From: Streptomyces albipurpureus | GTDB lineage: Bacteria > Actinomycetota > Actinomycetes > Streptomycetales > Streptomycetaceae | Assembly (NCBI RefSeq): GCF_023701525.1 | Contig: NZ_JAMQAW010000007.1 | Span: 46,181 to 110,180, forward strand | Length of the DNA: 64,000 bases | Reading direction: 5' to 3' | Part shown: positions 16,859-25,847 of the stretch, piece by piece | Layout: each line of letters begins with the position of its first letter | Numbering within the stretch: position 1 is the first letter of the stretch | Position numbers and translations under genes: made by a program | Notes under the pieces: model-generated | Told to the model about the DNA's origin: nothing | What the model saw: the letters and a program-made list of their open reading frames with translations, nothing else | Database searches by the model: none

Positions 16859-18651
16859 GCCCCGCCCGGCCGGGGTGGGGCGGGTCGCTGGGTGTGGTGT
16901 GTCGGGTCGGGTGGCGCCATGGGCTGGGAGCCGGGGCGGTGGGCGGCGGCTCGGTCCTTGACTCCTTTTTGGAGCTTGGCGGCCATCTCAGCAACGGCCG
17001 CCTCGAACATGGCGCCCGTCTGGTCCACTGCGGCAACGTCGGTCGCCTGCTCCGGGACACGGTCGGCCCTCCGCTCCGGACGGGACGGCCTCGGGCGAGA
17101 ACTCGGGGCGGTGGGCACGGCGACGGTGTGCGACATGGTCCGAGAGCCCAAACGATCCGCACGCCGGACCGCATGGACCCGGGCCCGCAGCGCGGCGGCG
17201 GCAATACGGGCCCTCTCATACGGGGCTGCCGCCCGCTTGCGCGTCAACAGGCGCACCACCGCCTGGTCCTCGATGTCGTCCGGGTAGAGGGTGTGGAGGT
17301 CGGCGGTCATCTTCCGGCCCCGGCCGACGGGCCGGGTGTAGTCGTCGACGACCGCTTGGACGATCTGGTCGTCCAGGCCCGGCTCGTGGGGCCGGCCGCG
17401 CAGGACGGAGGAGAGGTGGCGGCGTGCCTCGGCGAGCAGATGATGGCGCGCGAAGGCGCCGCGCATCACGTACACCACGGCGACGGCCTCGACAGCCGCC
17501 AGGGCGACGTCGACCACTGGACGGACCCGTGCCCACACCGCCGCAGTTGCCGCTCGCGCCCGCTCCGCGAGCCGGTAGACGGTGCAGGCGCCGAACGCCC
17601 GGATCGCCGACCGTCTCCAACCGTCGCGGAGCTCGGACAACGACCGTGCCGTCCTGCGTTTGGGCGGGCGGGTCTGGTCAGCGGCCTGGCAGGCCAGCGC
17701 GTAGGAGGCCCGCTCCCCCGGCTCATGCCCGTGCCTCTCCTCATACCTGGCGACCAGGACGGGCAGCGCGTCCTCGATCTGCTGACGACGCGTCGACTGC
17801 CAGCCGATCAACCGCTGATCAATCCCCGCGATCTCCCTAACGGGCCGACGTCCGGGCGTCACCACGCGCGGCTCCCACGCCCACCCCAGCCGAGCCGACA
17901 CCTCCTCCATGAACGTGAGGGTGTAAAGCGTGTCGGCGACGACGATGTGGGTCATCAGCGAGTCCGCCGACAGGTTGCCCCACTTCCCGTCGTGCGGCCG
18001 CCGGGCGCGGATCGACACGACCGCGTGAGCGTGGAGAAGTGGTCTCGATTCCGTGGCTCTGGACTCGTAGTGCCGGAAGACCGCGACGATCAGCCCGTCC
18101 TTGACCCGGGCCCGCTGCTTGCCGCTGGCTTTCGAGCGGATCTGTGCGACCGACTCCTCCAGCCACGCCAGGGTCTTGTCGCGGGCGATGTCGTCGCACA
18201 GTTCCAGCACCTGGCGGTGCCGGTCGTCCATCAGGGCCCACGCGAGGTGTGCCGTCGGCGGGGGCCGGAACGTCAGGTCGAAGGCCAGCCAAGGCTTCCG
18301 CTCCTTGGCCTTGTCGGTCTTCGGTGAGCGGTTGTGCTCGACGGGCCTGCCCAGCACCGTCGCCCGCCGCGCCTTCACCGGACTCTCGCCCTGGGCCACG
18401 AGCTCGCGCTCGATCCGGTCCGCGTCCGGATGCCGCCCCTCCCCCAGCAGCAGTTCGGCCTGCCGCTCCGTCACCACATCCCCAGACCTCAGGCCGACCG
18501 CGGCCAGACCCCGGCCCTTCCACACGCCGGGCGGGACACCGGCTTCGTCCTGGGCTGCGCGCAGCGGCGTACCCGTAGGCCGGTGGCCGTCGCCGACCAT
18601 CACACCCCGGAACAGGTAGCGCCACCCATCCCCCGGACGAACCTCCGCCAT
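16834..18651 (-). CDS. TrwC/MobF-type relaxase (no helicase domain)
   Basis: About 605 residues. PPGVWKGRGLAAVGL and FGEGRHPDADR-like text (LLGEGRHPDADRIERELV) are typical of TrwC relaxases; RPLLHAHAVVSIRARRPHDG supplies the HUH-type metal-binding histidines, and WLAFDLTFRPPPTAHLAWAL precedes it. The protein would nick DNA at an oriT and pilot the strand during conjugation. The expected AAA/RecD-like helicase half is absent; instead a helical Arg-rich C-terminus follows. The N-terminal catalytic tyrosines are not clearly recognisable: only WRYLFR is visible near residue 12, so activity is uncertain. It overlaps the downstream basic gene by 4 bp. Confidence 0.8.
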   Translation of the reverse strand: MAEVRPGDGWRYLFRGVMVGDGHRPTGTPLRAAQDEAGVPPGVWKGRGLAAVGLRSGDVVTERQAELLLGEGRHPDADRIERELVAQGESPVKARRATVLGRPVEHNRSPKTDKAKERKPWLAFDLTFRPPPTAHLAWALMDDRHRQVLELCDDIARDKTLAWLEESVAQIRSKASGKQRARVKDGLIVAVFRHYESRATESRPLLHAHAVVSIRARRPHDGKWGNLSADSLMTHIVVADTLYTLTFMEEVSARLGWAWEPRVVTPGRRPVREIAGIDQRLIGWQSTRRQQIEDALPVLVARYEERHGHEPGERASYALACQAADQTRPPKRRTARSLSELRDGWRRSAIRAFGACTVYRLAERARAATAAVWARVRPVVDVALAAVEAVAVVYVMRGAFARHHLLAEARRHLSSVLRGRPHEPGLDDQIVQAVVDDYTRPVGRGRKMTADLHTLYPDDIEDQAVVRLLTRKRAAAPYERARIAAAALRARVHAVRRADRLGSRTMSHTVAVPTAPSSRPRPSRPERRADRVPEQATDVAAVDQTGAMFEAAVAEMAAKLQKGVKDRAAAHRPGSQPMAPPDPTHHTQRPAPPRPGGATPTGGVG

Positions 18652-18711
18652 GCTGATCACCTACCCAGGAAACCCCGCCCATGACCAGCACAAAAGCACG
18701 ATCCGAGGCCC

Positions 18712-18728
18712 CTCCCGCCAGGCGGGAG
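18712..18728. promoter_or_regulatory. Perfect hairpin upstream of the relaxase gene
   Basis: CTCCCGCC-A-GGCGGGAG, 8-bp arms around one base, about 60 bp upstream of the relaxase start. A related CCCGTCAGGCGGG follows some 40 bp later. It could be an operator or part of the mobilisation region; nothing decides between these. Confidence 0.3.
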
Positions 18729-18819
18729 CCAATCACCAAGCCTTTACCGGAGCTCCCGTCAGGCGGGCCGCCCCACCAGCACGCGACAGTAGACCGCCGG
18801 CCGTATGCACAGTCCGCCC

Positions 18820-18998
18820 ATGGAAATCACCAGAGGCGGAATCGCCTGCGCCCTCTGCCACACGAATACCCAGGAGTTGGTCTACCTGGTCCTCAGCGAG
18901 AAGTGCTCATCAAGCGCTGGTGCCCCACCGGCTGCAATCTGCTCCACCCCGAGCAGTGGAAGGAGGCAATGCCGCTACTGCCCGGCGACGTCGCCTGA
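18820..18998 (+). pseudogene. Possible small zinc-ribbon gene with a frameshift
   Basis: From ATG 18820 one frame reads MEITRGGIACALCHTNTQEL then VYLVLSEK. At about 18900 the coding character moves to another frame, VLIKRWCPTGCNLLHPEQW and KEAMPLLPGDVA, ending at TGA 18998. Joined, the roughly 59-residue product has CxxC plus CxxxC, a plausible zinc ribbon. The alternative is that a longer frame from ATG 18681 is the gene, but its first 70 residues look unstructured and Pro-rich. Confidence 0.4.
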
Positions 18999-19161
18999 CG
19001 ACGTCGTGCGATTACTGCGCCCCGACAACACGAGCCCCACTCACCACGAAACCGCCAACCAACCGCCTCCACCGACGCCAAGCGCACACCGGCACACCAC
19101 TCCCCCAACTACCGACCACCACCGACCGCACCACACCACCCACGCCCCTCCACACGAACAC

Positions 19162-19198
19162 CCACCACCCCCGGCCAGGTGCTGGCCGGGGGTGGTGG
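19162..19198. terminator. Strong intrinsic-type hairpin
   Basis: A 17-bp perfect stem with arms built on CACCACCCCCGGCCAG and CTGGCCGGGGGTGGTG around a 3-nt loop (GTG). It follows the putative rightward small gene and precedes the MFS gene. The left flank (19060-19160) is G-poor and CACC-rich, like the one at 3630-3790. Confidence 0.8.
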
Positions 19199-19400
19199 TG
19201 TTCAGGAGGCGAACCCAGACCGACCAGGCGGCAAGATTCTCCATGAACCCATCAGGGCGGGCCGCTGACGGGGCCGCAGTCGTGTGGTCGACTGAACGCC
19301 GAACCGGGGACAAGCCCGGCGGCCGTGGGGAGGGCGGAGTGACGCTGACAGAACGGCACAGAGGCACGGTCATCGACCGGCCGGGACGGGGGTGTCCGCG

Positions 19401-20639
19401 ATGACCACCGCCACCGGACCGCTCGGGGCGCCGTTCTGGCGTTTCTGGACCTCGACGACCTTCGCCAACCTGGCCGACGGCATCCGGGCGGGCGCGTTCC
19501 CTCTGATCGCGGCGTCCCTCACCGACAGCCCGTTCGGGGTCGCACTGATCGCCGCGTGTCAGCAGGGCGCCTGGCTGGTCTTCGGGCTAGCCGCGGGCCT
19601 TCTGGCCGACCGTCGCTCCCCCGGCCGGGTCCTGGCGGTGGCGGACACGGTCCGGGTGGCGGCGCTGGCCGCGCTGTTCACCTTGCTCGCCCTGGACGCG
19701 GCGACCATCCCGATCCTGGCGGGCGCCGCGTTTGTCATGGGTGCCGCCGAGACCTTCCGGGACACTTCCGCGCAGAGCATGCTGCCCCGTCTGGTGCCCG
19801 AACGGCAACTGGAGCGGGCCAACGGGCGACTGTTCGGCACGGAGATCGTCGGCAATGAGTTCATCGGCCCACTGCTGGGCGCGGCGCTCTTCGGTATCGC
19901 GCTCACCGTGCCGGTCGCCGTGGACGCCGCAGTCCTGGTCACCGCGGTGCTGCTGGTGCTGACCCTGCCGCGCACCCCGGCCCGGTCCGCCGCACCAGCC
20001 GGAACGGCACGGCTGCGCACTGAACTCCTGCTGGGCGTCCGATGGCTGCTGCGCAATCCCCGCCAGCGGGTGATCAGCGCGGCCGGGGCGGTGATCTGCT
20101 TCGCGGACGCCGCCTGGTGGTCCGTTCTGGTCCTCTACAGCGACAGTGCGCTGGGCGTTCCGCTCGCGCTCTTCGGCGCACTGCTCGCGGCCGGAGCGGT
20201 GGGCGGCACACTCGGCGCACTGGGCTCCGAACGGCTGGCCGCCCATTTCGGTGTGCGGCCCCTGCTCGCCGCCGCCGCACTCTCCACCGGCTTGCCCGCC
20301 GTGCTGATCGCGCTGACCGACAACCCCATCGCGGCCGGCGCGCTGCTCGCCCTCAGCAGCGCCGGATTCGCGCTGTGGAATGTGGTCGCGCTCTCCGCCC
20401 GGCAGCGGGAGACTCCCCCACAACTGCTGGGCAGGGTCACCGCCGTGCACCGGATCGCGCTCTACGGCAGTGGTATGGCCGGTGCGCTCGCCGGCGGCTG
20501 GATCGCAGGATCCGTGGCCCTGACCGTGCCCTTTCACGCGGCGGGACCGCTCGTGGCACTGGCCGCGATCGGCCTCCTGACCACGCTGCCACCACGACCC
20601 GACGGTGGGCCAGGCTACGGCCGCAGTGGGTCCGAATAG
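19401..20639 (+). CDS. MFS transporter (enterobactin-exporter-like MFS_3)
   Basis: A 412-residue protein with about 12 membrane segments. FWRFWTSTTFANLADGIR at the N-terminus, GLLADRRSPGRVL after helix 2 (MFS motif A), and the mid-protein AETFRDTSAQSMLPRLV and NGRLFGTEIVGNEFIGP signatures match drug/siderophore efflux MFS_3 proteins of Streptomyces. The start is ATG 19401 with a GGGACGGGGG stretch upstream. Drug export is inferred from family; no specific substrate can be named. It is not part of an evident operon. Confidence 0.9.
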   Translation: MTTATGPLGAPFWRFWTSTTFANLADGIRAGAFPLIAASLTDSPFGVALIAACQQGAWLVFGLAAGLLADRRSPGRVLAVADTVRVAALAALFTLLALDAATIPILAGAAFVMGAAETFRDTSAQSMLPRLVPERQLERANGRLFGTEIVGNEFIGPLLGAALFGIALTVPVAVDAAVLVTAVLLVLTLPRTPARSAAPAGTARLRTELLLGVRWLLRNPRQRVISAAGAVICFADAAWWSVLVLYSDSALGVPLALFGALLAAGAVGGTLGALGSERLAAHFGVRPLLAAAALSTGLPAVLIALTDNPIAAGALLALSSAGFALWNVVALSARQRETPPQLLGRVTAVHRIALYGSGMAGALAGGWIAGSVALTVPFHAAGPLVALAAIGLLTTLPPRPDGGPGYGRSGSE

Positions 20640-20813
20640 GGTCCGCGCATCGGCAGCCACGACATCCTCACCGGCCCCTGAACAGCCAGACCTCGCAAGG
20701 GGCTCGTCTCTCCAGCCCCTTCCTTCCCGGAGGGCTTGCCCTGCCCAAGAACAACAACAGGAAGGCGGTGCATACCCCTGGACTTGCGGAGGAAGCGGGT
20801 CAAGACTCGCGGG

Positions 20814-21239
20814 ATGAACGACGAGAACGGAAGCAAGGACTCCGGCGTCGGCCCAGTCGCATTCCTCGGCCTCTCCATGCAAACCCTCCGCGCCCGCATG
20901 GCACCCGCGGAATACAAAACGCTCGCCAAGGCGGTACACCAGTTCTGCCACCTGATCACCAACGGTGGTCCAGGCTCCTTCGAGATCGACGACACCGCAT
21001 TCACCCCGGGCCTCCACCAGGAGCCCATGACCGTCAGCCACACCGACCACCACTACATCGACATGCCCAGCCCCAAAGGAACGTTCGGCGGAGCCATGGT
21101 CCAAGCCGACATCGCCGAAGACCCCGAACAACTCCAAGCTGTCCGCGCGAAACTCAACACCTGGTGGGCGCAGCGAGAAGCCGAAGACGCGACGCTGGAC
21201 GGCATCGCCCGCGCCAGCGGCCTCGACACCCAGCGGTGA
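20814..21239 (+). CDS. Conserved hypothetical protein
   Basis: A 141-residue soluble protein starting MNDENGSKDSGVG at ATG 20814. It has a regular helical first half (QTLRARMAPAEYKTLAKAVHQF) and a C-terminal helix (LNTWWAQREAEDATLDGIA). Codon usage is good across the frame. The spacing to the nearest AGGAGG-like sequence is long. No family recognised. Confidence 0.6.
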   Translation: MNDENGSKDSGVGPVAFLGLSMQTLRARMAPAEYKTLAKAVHQFCHLITNGGPGSFEIDDTAFTPGLHQEPMTVSHTDHHYIDMPSPKGTFGGAMVQADIAEDPEQLQAVRAKLNTWWAQREAEDATLDGIARASGLDTQR

Positions 21240-21834
21240 GCGAGACAGTTGGCCCGGACTTCCGCAGCCCGGCCAGATGGCACGGCCCCTGGCTGGGAAA
21301 CCCCGCGCTCTCGAAGCCAGCCACGGGGGTGGTCCGCGTGGGAACAAGCAACGTCCCCGGCCCGGTCCCACCGCGGTCGATCGGCGCCCTCACACGCGGA
21401 GCAACAGTCTGGAGGTAGGGGACTTGGCGTACTCGGCTTCCTCGGCCGGGTCGCGATGACCTTCAGGTCGTCGTGGGCGGCGGCGATGTCCTTACGGTGG
21501 GTGGCCGCCGGCCCCTGTGCTCGTGCGGTTTTCCCCGCTACTCCATAGCGGGCCCATGCCCTCGGGACCTTGAGCGGCTCCCGCGCCGCTCCAGCCGCTC
21601 GCGGATCTTCTCCGTCGGCAGCAGGGCTTACAGGTATCCTCGCCACCATATTGTCTGGAGGGCCATCCCGAGTCGGCCAAGGTCTTCGAGAGTTGCCTTA
21701 GCGTCTCTGGCAAAGGCGCTGGCTGTTGCTCTGAGCCAATATGTGCGGCCCTATCGGGGCGGGAAACGTCACGCCTGGCGGCGGCCAGAGTATGGCAAAA
21801 AAATGGCTCCTTCCCGCCCTGGCGCATGGCCCTT
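21240..21834. other. Intergenic, only degraded traces
   Basis: About 600 bp without an intact gene. A leftward frame at about 21420-21560 contains the coding-like phrase THRKDIAAAHDDLKVIATRP, but it is broken and has no clear start, so it may be a remnant. A run of seven A lies at about 21797. Confidence 0.3.
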
Positions 21835-22011
21835 CTATTCTCCGGTGGTCCTCCGGATCATCAGTGCGACTCCTGCTCCCGCTACTACTCCTGCGGCTCC
21901 CCAGGACACGCTGGGGCTGCCGTCGTTGAGGTTGTACCCCACCAGGCAGAAAAGCAGGAACACACCGAACGCGTACACAAGAGCGAATTGCCGCCTTGCT
22001 CGCATCATCAC
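21835..22011 (-). CDS. Tiny two-helix membrane protein
   Basis: 58 residues from GTG 22011 (or 57 from ATG 22008), with GAGAGG just upstream as ribosome binding site. The sequence has a basic N-terminus (MMRARRQ), a first hydrophobic helix (FALVYAFGVFLLFCLVGY), a short polar loop (NLNDGSPSV) and a second helix (WGAAGVVAGAGVALMI) ending RRTTGE, a hairpin topology with both ends positive and cytoplasmic. Third codon positions are strongly GC. Function unknown. Confidence 0.6.
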   Translation of the reverse strand: MMMRARRQFALVYAFGVFLLFCLVGYNLNDGSPSVSWGAAGVVAGAGVALMIRRTTGE

Positions 22012-22093
22012 GCCTCTCTGAACACACTCCGGTCAGTTATGTGAAGGGGCCGGACGGCTCACTGCCGCCCGGCCCTTCATGCATCACTGTCTT

Positions 22094-23110
22094 CTACCGC
22101 TTGAAGCGGAACCCGCACCCTTTGTTGGTGCATCTGGCCTTCCACACCGGAGTTTTCCGGGCGGGGGCAGGTCCGAACCAACCGGAGGTGTAGTAGTGCA
22201 TCTTAATCTCGAAGCGCTCCTGGTAGCCACAGATCGGGAGGATCTTGAGCATGCAGACCTGTCCCTTCCCGTTGGCCTTCCACTGCACCCACCCGAAGCG
22301 TTCCACGTTCTTGTAGGCACCGTGCATGGACAGACTCCAGCCGATCTTGCTCGCGGCTCCGGCCTCGTCCCCCCAACTCGAACCCATGGAGCTGGTGATA
22401 TCGACACCGCGGGTGCAGACTTGGACGCGCATGCCAACCGTACCGATCTGCATGGGGACGCCGCCTTCGTAGACCTTGTAGCTGCGCTTGTGAGTGCGGC
22501 ACGCGTTCCCGGTGAGGTCGGACTTGTTGACCGGGTCGCCACCTACGTAGTCGTAGTCGTTGCAGCTGCCGCCGAGAACGGAGTCCTGGCTCAGGAACCG
22601 TCCGGTGGACGGGGAGTAGAGCCGAGCGCCCATCAGTACCGTGCCGTCCGTAGTCTCGGTTGACCGCTGCTTGGAGCCGAGCCAGCCGTAGCGGGCGGTG
22701 CCGTCGCCGACTGCGTTGCCGTATTCATCGGCGGCCCGTGGTGCCTGGGCCGTGTCCACCGGGTACTGAATGGCGATGTCGCCGTGCAGGTCGGTGAGCT
22801 GGACGGCTGTGCCTCCGCCCTCCCCGCCGATAGCGGTGAGGATTCCTTCGTTGCTCTTGATGAAGCGGTTGACCTGGCGGGGTGAGGATTTCTCCAGCAC
22901 CCACGCGGGGTCGGACTCGTCACCGAAGTGGTTGTTCTTGCGGTCGGCGACGGTCCAGTTGCCCTGGGCGTCTTTAGTCCCAGCCGCCCAGCCGCCCGGC
23001 GCCATCGAGGCTCCAGGTCTGCCGACGGTCACCGGTGGTCTGGGAGCGCACCATGTCGTTGGCGAAGTAGCCGTAATCGTTGCCGGTTGTCCCGACGGTC
23101 CGTCCGAAGG
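22094..23110 (-). pseudogene. RHS/YD-repeat toxin, C-terminal remnant
   Basis: Encodes the RHS core end: MGARLYSPSTGRFLSQDSVL, then the DYDYVGGDPVNKSDLTGN hallmark, followed by a variable C-terminal domain of about 130 residues rich in cysteine (CTRG, CMLK, CGYQ, CTNKGCGF). Upstream the coding sequence switches frame at about 22998 within a GGGCGGCT direct repeat; beyond it NDYGYFANDMVRSQTTGD continues in another frame. The thousands of bases expected for the RHS shell are missing. RHS proteins normally deliver such C-terminal toxins by contact. No immunity gene is recognised downstream; the nearest leftward gene is the tiny membrane protein at 21835-22011. Confidence 0.75.
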
Positions 23111-23258
23111 CACTCGGACGGAACCCGAATCGGAATCTTGGCCCGTCCATCCGCGCAGGTCGGGACCCGCGCCTCCGGAAATCTGGTGCACTAACCTTCT
23201 ACCAGGGGCACTTTGAAACTTCTTTCCCCTCTGCGAGCCCCTGGCCAGGGTGCATGGG

Positions 23259-23414
23259 GTGACCGTCATCCGCTTCACGAAGGAGATCCTCACCGACGAA
23301 CACGAAGACGTCGCCGATGTCCTACACCAACTGGAAGCCACCGGGATAGAACAGGCCATGGAAGCCCGCCCGGCGCCGACCGACACGCACCCGGGACACC
23401 CGACCACCCTGTAG
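23259..23414 (+). CDS. Small hypothetical protein
   Basis: GTG 23259 to TAG 23414, 51 residues: MTVIRFTKEILTDEHEDVAD then VLHQLEATGIEQAM and a Pro/Thr/His tail. Codon third positions are mostly G/C, which supports coding, but there is no good ribosome binding site. It sits between an RHS remnant and an IS110 remnant, so it may be a fragment. Confidence 0.35.
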   Translation: MTVIRFTKEILTDEHEDVADVLHQLEATGIEQAMEARPAPTDTHPGHPTTL

Positions 23415-23902
23415 TACGCACCGGCGCTGGTGCGCACCGGGCGCGCCCGAGCCGTCTATCACCCACCCCCTAATGGGCAGTGATGCGGGGCACCGCCAGG
23501 CCCACCCCGGCCCATCGAGGCCCTGAAAGAGACTGCGGGCCCCGCATCACTCTCTCGTGACGGTGGTCGGTTCCGGAGAAGCCGCACACACCCCCAGGGA
23601 CTTTGATCCCTTGGACAAGAGTCGGCCTCCGGGACCGTCCAGCGCCACAAGTTCGTGCCCCCACCGCATCCAGTCCGATGATCGGATCGTTGAGGTTCGT
23701 GGTCCGAGCCGCCCACAGGGATCACCTCTCACCACGCCTGGAGCCGCTGAGCTCTGGAGCAGACCGAGGGCCTTGGCGGCCGCTGGGGTCACGAACGGCT
23801 GATCGGATGCAGGGCCATCGAGCCCTTCCATTAGGGAGACGCGTGCCCCCGCACGGCTGCGACCAGCAGCACGCCCCCGACCGAGAGGACGGACACGACG
23901 CT
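23415..23902. other. Upstream flank of the second IS110 copy
   Basis: No gene supported in about 490 bp. As the region upstream of an IS110-group recombinase it may include the remains of the element's left end and guide-RNA locus. Confidence 0.35.
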
Positions 23903-24890
23903 ATGACCGTCACCTGCGGAATCGACTGGGCCAGCGACCACCACGACGTTGCCCTGGTCGACCATGAGGGCACCTTGTTAGCCAGGGCCAGGATCACCGA
24001 CGACCTCGACGGCCTGCACCAGCTCTTCGACCTCTTCACCACCCACGGCAACACCGCGAACGGCCCCATCCCCGTCGCGATCGAGACCTCCCGCGGCCTT
24101 CTCGTCGCCTGCCTCCGCGCGACCGGCCGGCCCATCTACGCCATCAACCCGATGGCCGCCGCGCGTTACCGCGACCGCCACACGGTCACCCGCAAGAAGT
24201 CCGACCACCTCGACGCAATGGTGCTCGCGAACATCCTGCGCACGGACAAGGCCGCCCACCGGCCGCTGCCTGACGACAGCGAGCTCGCCCAAGCGGTCGC
24301 CGTCCTGGCCCGCGCCCAGCAGGACGCGGTCTGGGACCGCACCCAAGCCGGCAACAAACTCCGCTCCCACCCGCGCGAATACTCCCCCGGCTTCCTCGCT
24401 GCCTTCCAGCACAACCGCGAAGGGATCAGCAGCAGCGTCGCCCGCGCCGTGCTGGCCGCGGCCCCCACTCCCGAACAGGCGGCCAAGCTCACCCGCGCCC
24501 AACTACGCTCACTGCTGAAGAAGGCTGGCCGCCAGCGCGGCATCGAGGCGGAAGCCGAACGACTCCGCGATGCACTGCGCATCCTGCAGATGCGCCAGCC
24601 CCCGCAGGTCGAGCAGGCCAAGCGTCGCGGTCATGGCCCGCAGGGTCAAGAACCAGCGTCTGGCCTCGGTCGGCTACGTCTGGGCCATCGCCAGCCTGAC
24701 AGCCTCACCCGGCGCCCGGGCCCACTACGACCGAAGGCGAGCCGACGGAGACCGCCACACCGCCGCCCAACGCAACCTCTTCAACCGCATGCTCGGCTGT
24801 ATCCACCACTGCCTCACCAAGCGCACCCCCTACGACGAACTCACCGCGTTCCCCGCCCCGACCACCCCACAACTCGCCATCGCCGCTTGA
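23903..24890 (+). pseudogene. IS110 family transposase with internal deletion
   Basis: ATG 23903 starts MTVTCGIDWASDHHDVALVD and the frame follows the IS110 DEDD domain (VAIETSRGLLVACLRA, RKKSDHLDAMVLANILRTDK) up to about 24590. There roughly 100 residues of the helix-hairpin-helix and catalytic-serine region are missing, and the true C-terminus (KNQRLASVGYVWAIASLTAS to PQLAIAA) resumes in another frame. The intact relative at 9939-11180 shows what is lost. Non-functional on its own. Confidence 0.85.
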
Positions 24891-24951
24891 CAGATCAACT
24901 GCATCGGATGTCTTGTCCGCGACCTGATCGGAAGCCGAAACCAGGCCAGAC

Positions 24952-25060
24952 AAGGGGAAACGCACCGGATAGCGAACCTGGTCCAGGAACGACGCGCGCC
25001 CACCGACACCTGGTAAAGGGGTGCATCGGCGGCGCGCGCACCGATGCGGTCGGGCATCGG
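24952..25060. repeat. Dispersed repeat, copy B
   Basis: Matches 11643-11750 (copy A). It begins about 60 bp after the IS110 remnant. It contains GCATCGG-x-CCGATGC inverted repeats and runs into a longer zone of GCATCGG/GGTGCGC motifs up to about 25200. Confidence 0.7.
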
Positions 25061-25155
25061 ATACGGCGCACCGGGCGCGCGTGAGTGCCGGGCATCGCCG
25101 GGTGGCGCGCACCGGATGCGACGCACGACATCGCGGTGCGCGCCGGGGTGGAGTC

Positions 25156-25188
25156 CACGATGTTCGGCATCGGATGCGGAACATCGTG
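25156..25188. repeat. 33-bp near-perfect palindrome
   Basis: Left arm CACGATGTTCGGCATC, centre G, right arm GATGCGGAACATCGTG. The arms are complementary except at one position, giving a 16-bp cruciform or hairpin. It lies between dispersed repeat B and the duplicated segment copy 2, with no gene on either side. Confidence 0.7.
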
Positions 25189-25210
25189 GGTTCGTTCCGG
25201 TCTCGTGACG

Positions 25211-25567
25211 ATGCCGGGCGTCGTCACCACAGCCAGGCGTTCGAGTGCCGCACCCGGGACAGGGCGCGGGCATCGCGTCGCGCGGCCGCGTTGCCGATCC
25301 GGTTCTGCCGGGACCGGGGCAGGCGCGACTGCCCAGCAGCGAAACGGCGCTGTCCCGCGTCCCGGAGTCGCTTGCGTTGCTTGCGCAGCTCCGCCTACTT
25401 CGCTGCCCTCGACTTCGGTTTCCCGGAGACGTTTCCAGATCGGCTCCCACAGCGGCGGCCCGTATATGTCGGCGCGCTCCTGAAGGTCCTTCTTCAACCG
25501 GGCCGCGATGGCCTCGATCCTCGGGCCCTGGGATGACGTGGTCATGCGACTCCTCCCGTGGGCGTCG
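25211..25567. repeat. Segmental duplication, copy 2
   Basis: Second copy of 16501-16858. Differences include a 3-bp deletion in the GCGGCGG run and a 1-bp insertion at about 25430 that breaks the reading frame. Beyond 25567 the two copies diverge: no relaxase follows here. Confidence 0.85.
25224..25545 (-). pseudogene. Frameshifted copy of the small basic relaxase-operon gene
   Basis: ATG 25545 starts MTTSSQGPRIEAIAARLKKD and follows the product of 16514-16837 (LQERADIYGPPLWEPIWKRL) until about 25430, where an extra base shifts the frame and destroys the Arg/Lys-rich tail. The original tail remains readable in the other frame to TGA 25224. Confidence 0.8.
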
Positions 25568-25847
25568 TCGTCCCGCCCTGCGCGGGCGGGAACGGTGTGC
25601 GCGGCGCGGACCCAGGCGGACAGCGACCGTGCGTCGGACGTCGTCCACCGCCTCACGCAGCCCGGCCGTCACCACCTCGCGGGCCTGCACGGGGGTGACG
25701 TCGGCTGCGCCGTTCGGCGTTGTCGTTCTGGTCCCGGTCCTTCTCGCCCAGACCTCCATCGTGCTCCCCGTCGGTGGGTCGGACCAGGGCGTGCCGGAGC
25801 ACGGGCGGCTACGGGCACCGGCTGGTGACCGGCGCGGAAACGACCTC

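Noticed and set aside
18681..18998. 105-codon frame from ATG 18681 as the true small gene
   Set aside because: The first two thirds are unstructured and span a perfect hairpin; the split zinc-ribbon reading explains the cysteines better. Not fully excluded.
19587..21371. Leftward frame of 594 codons
   Set aside because: Antisense shadow of the MFS gene and the gene at 20814; composition is unnatural.
21795..21830. A7 run as a T-tract terminator for the tiny membrane gene
   Set aside because: No convincing GC stem ends directly before it on the leftward strand.
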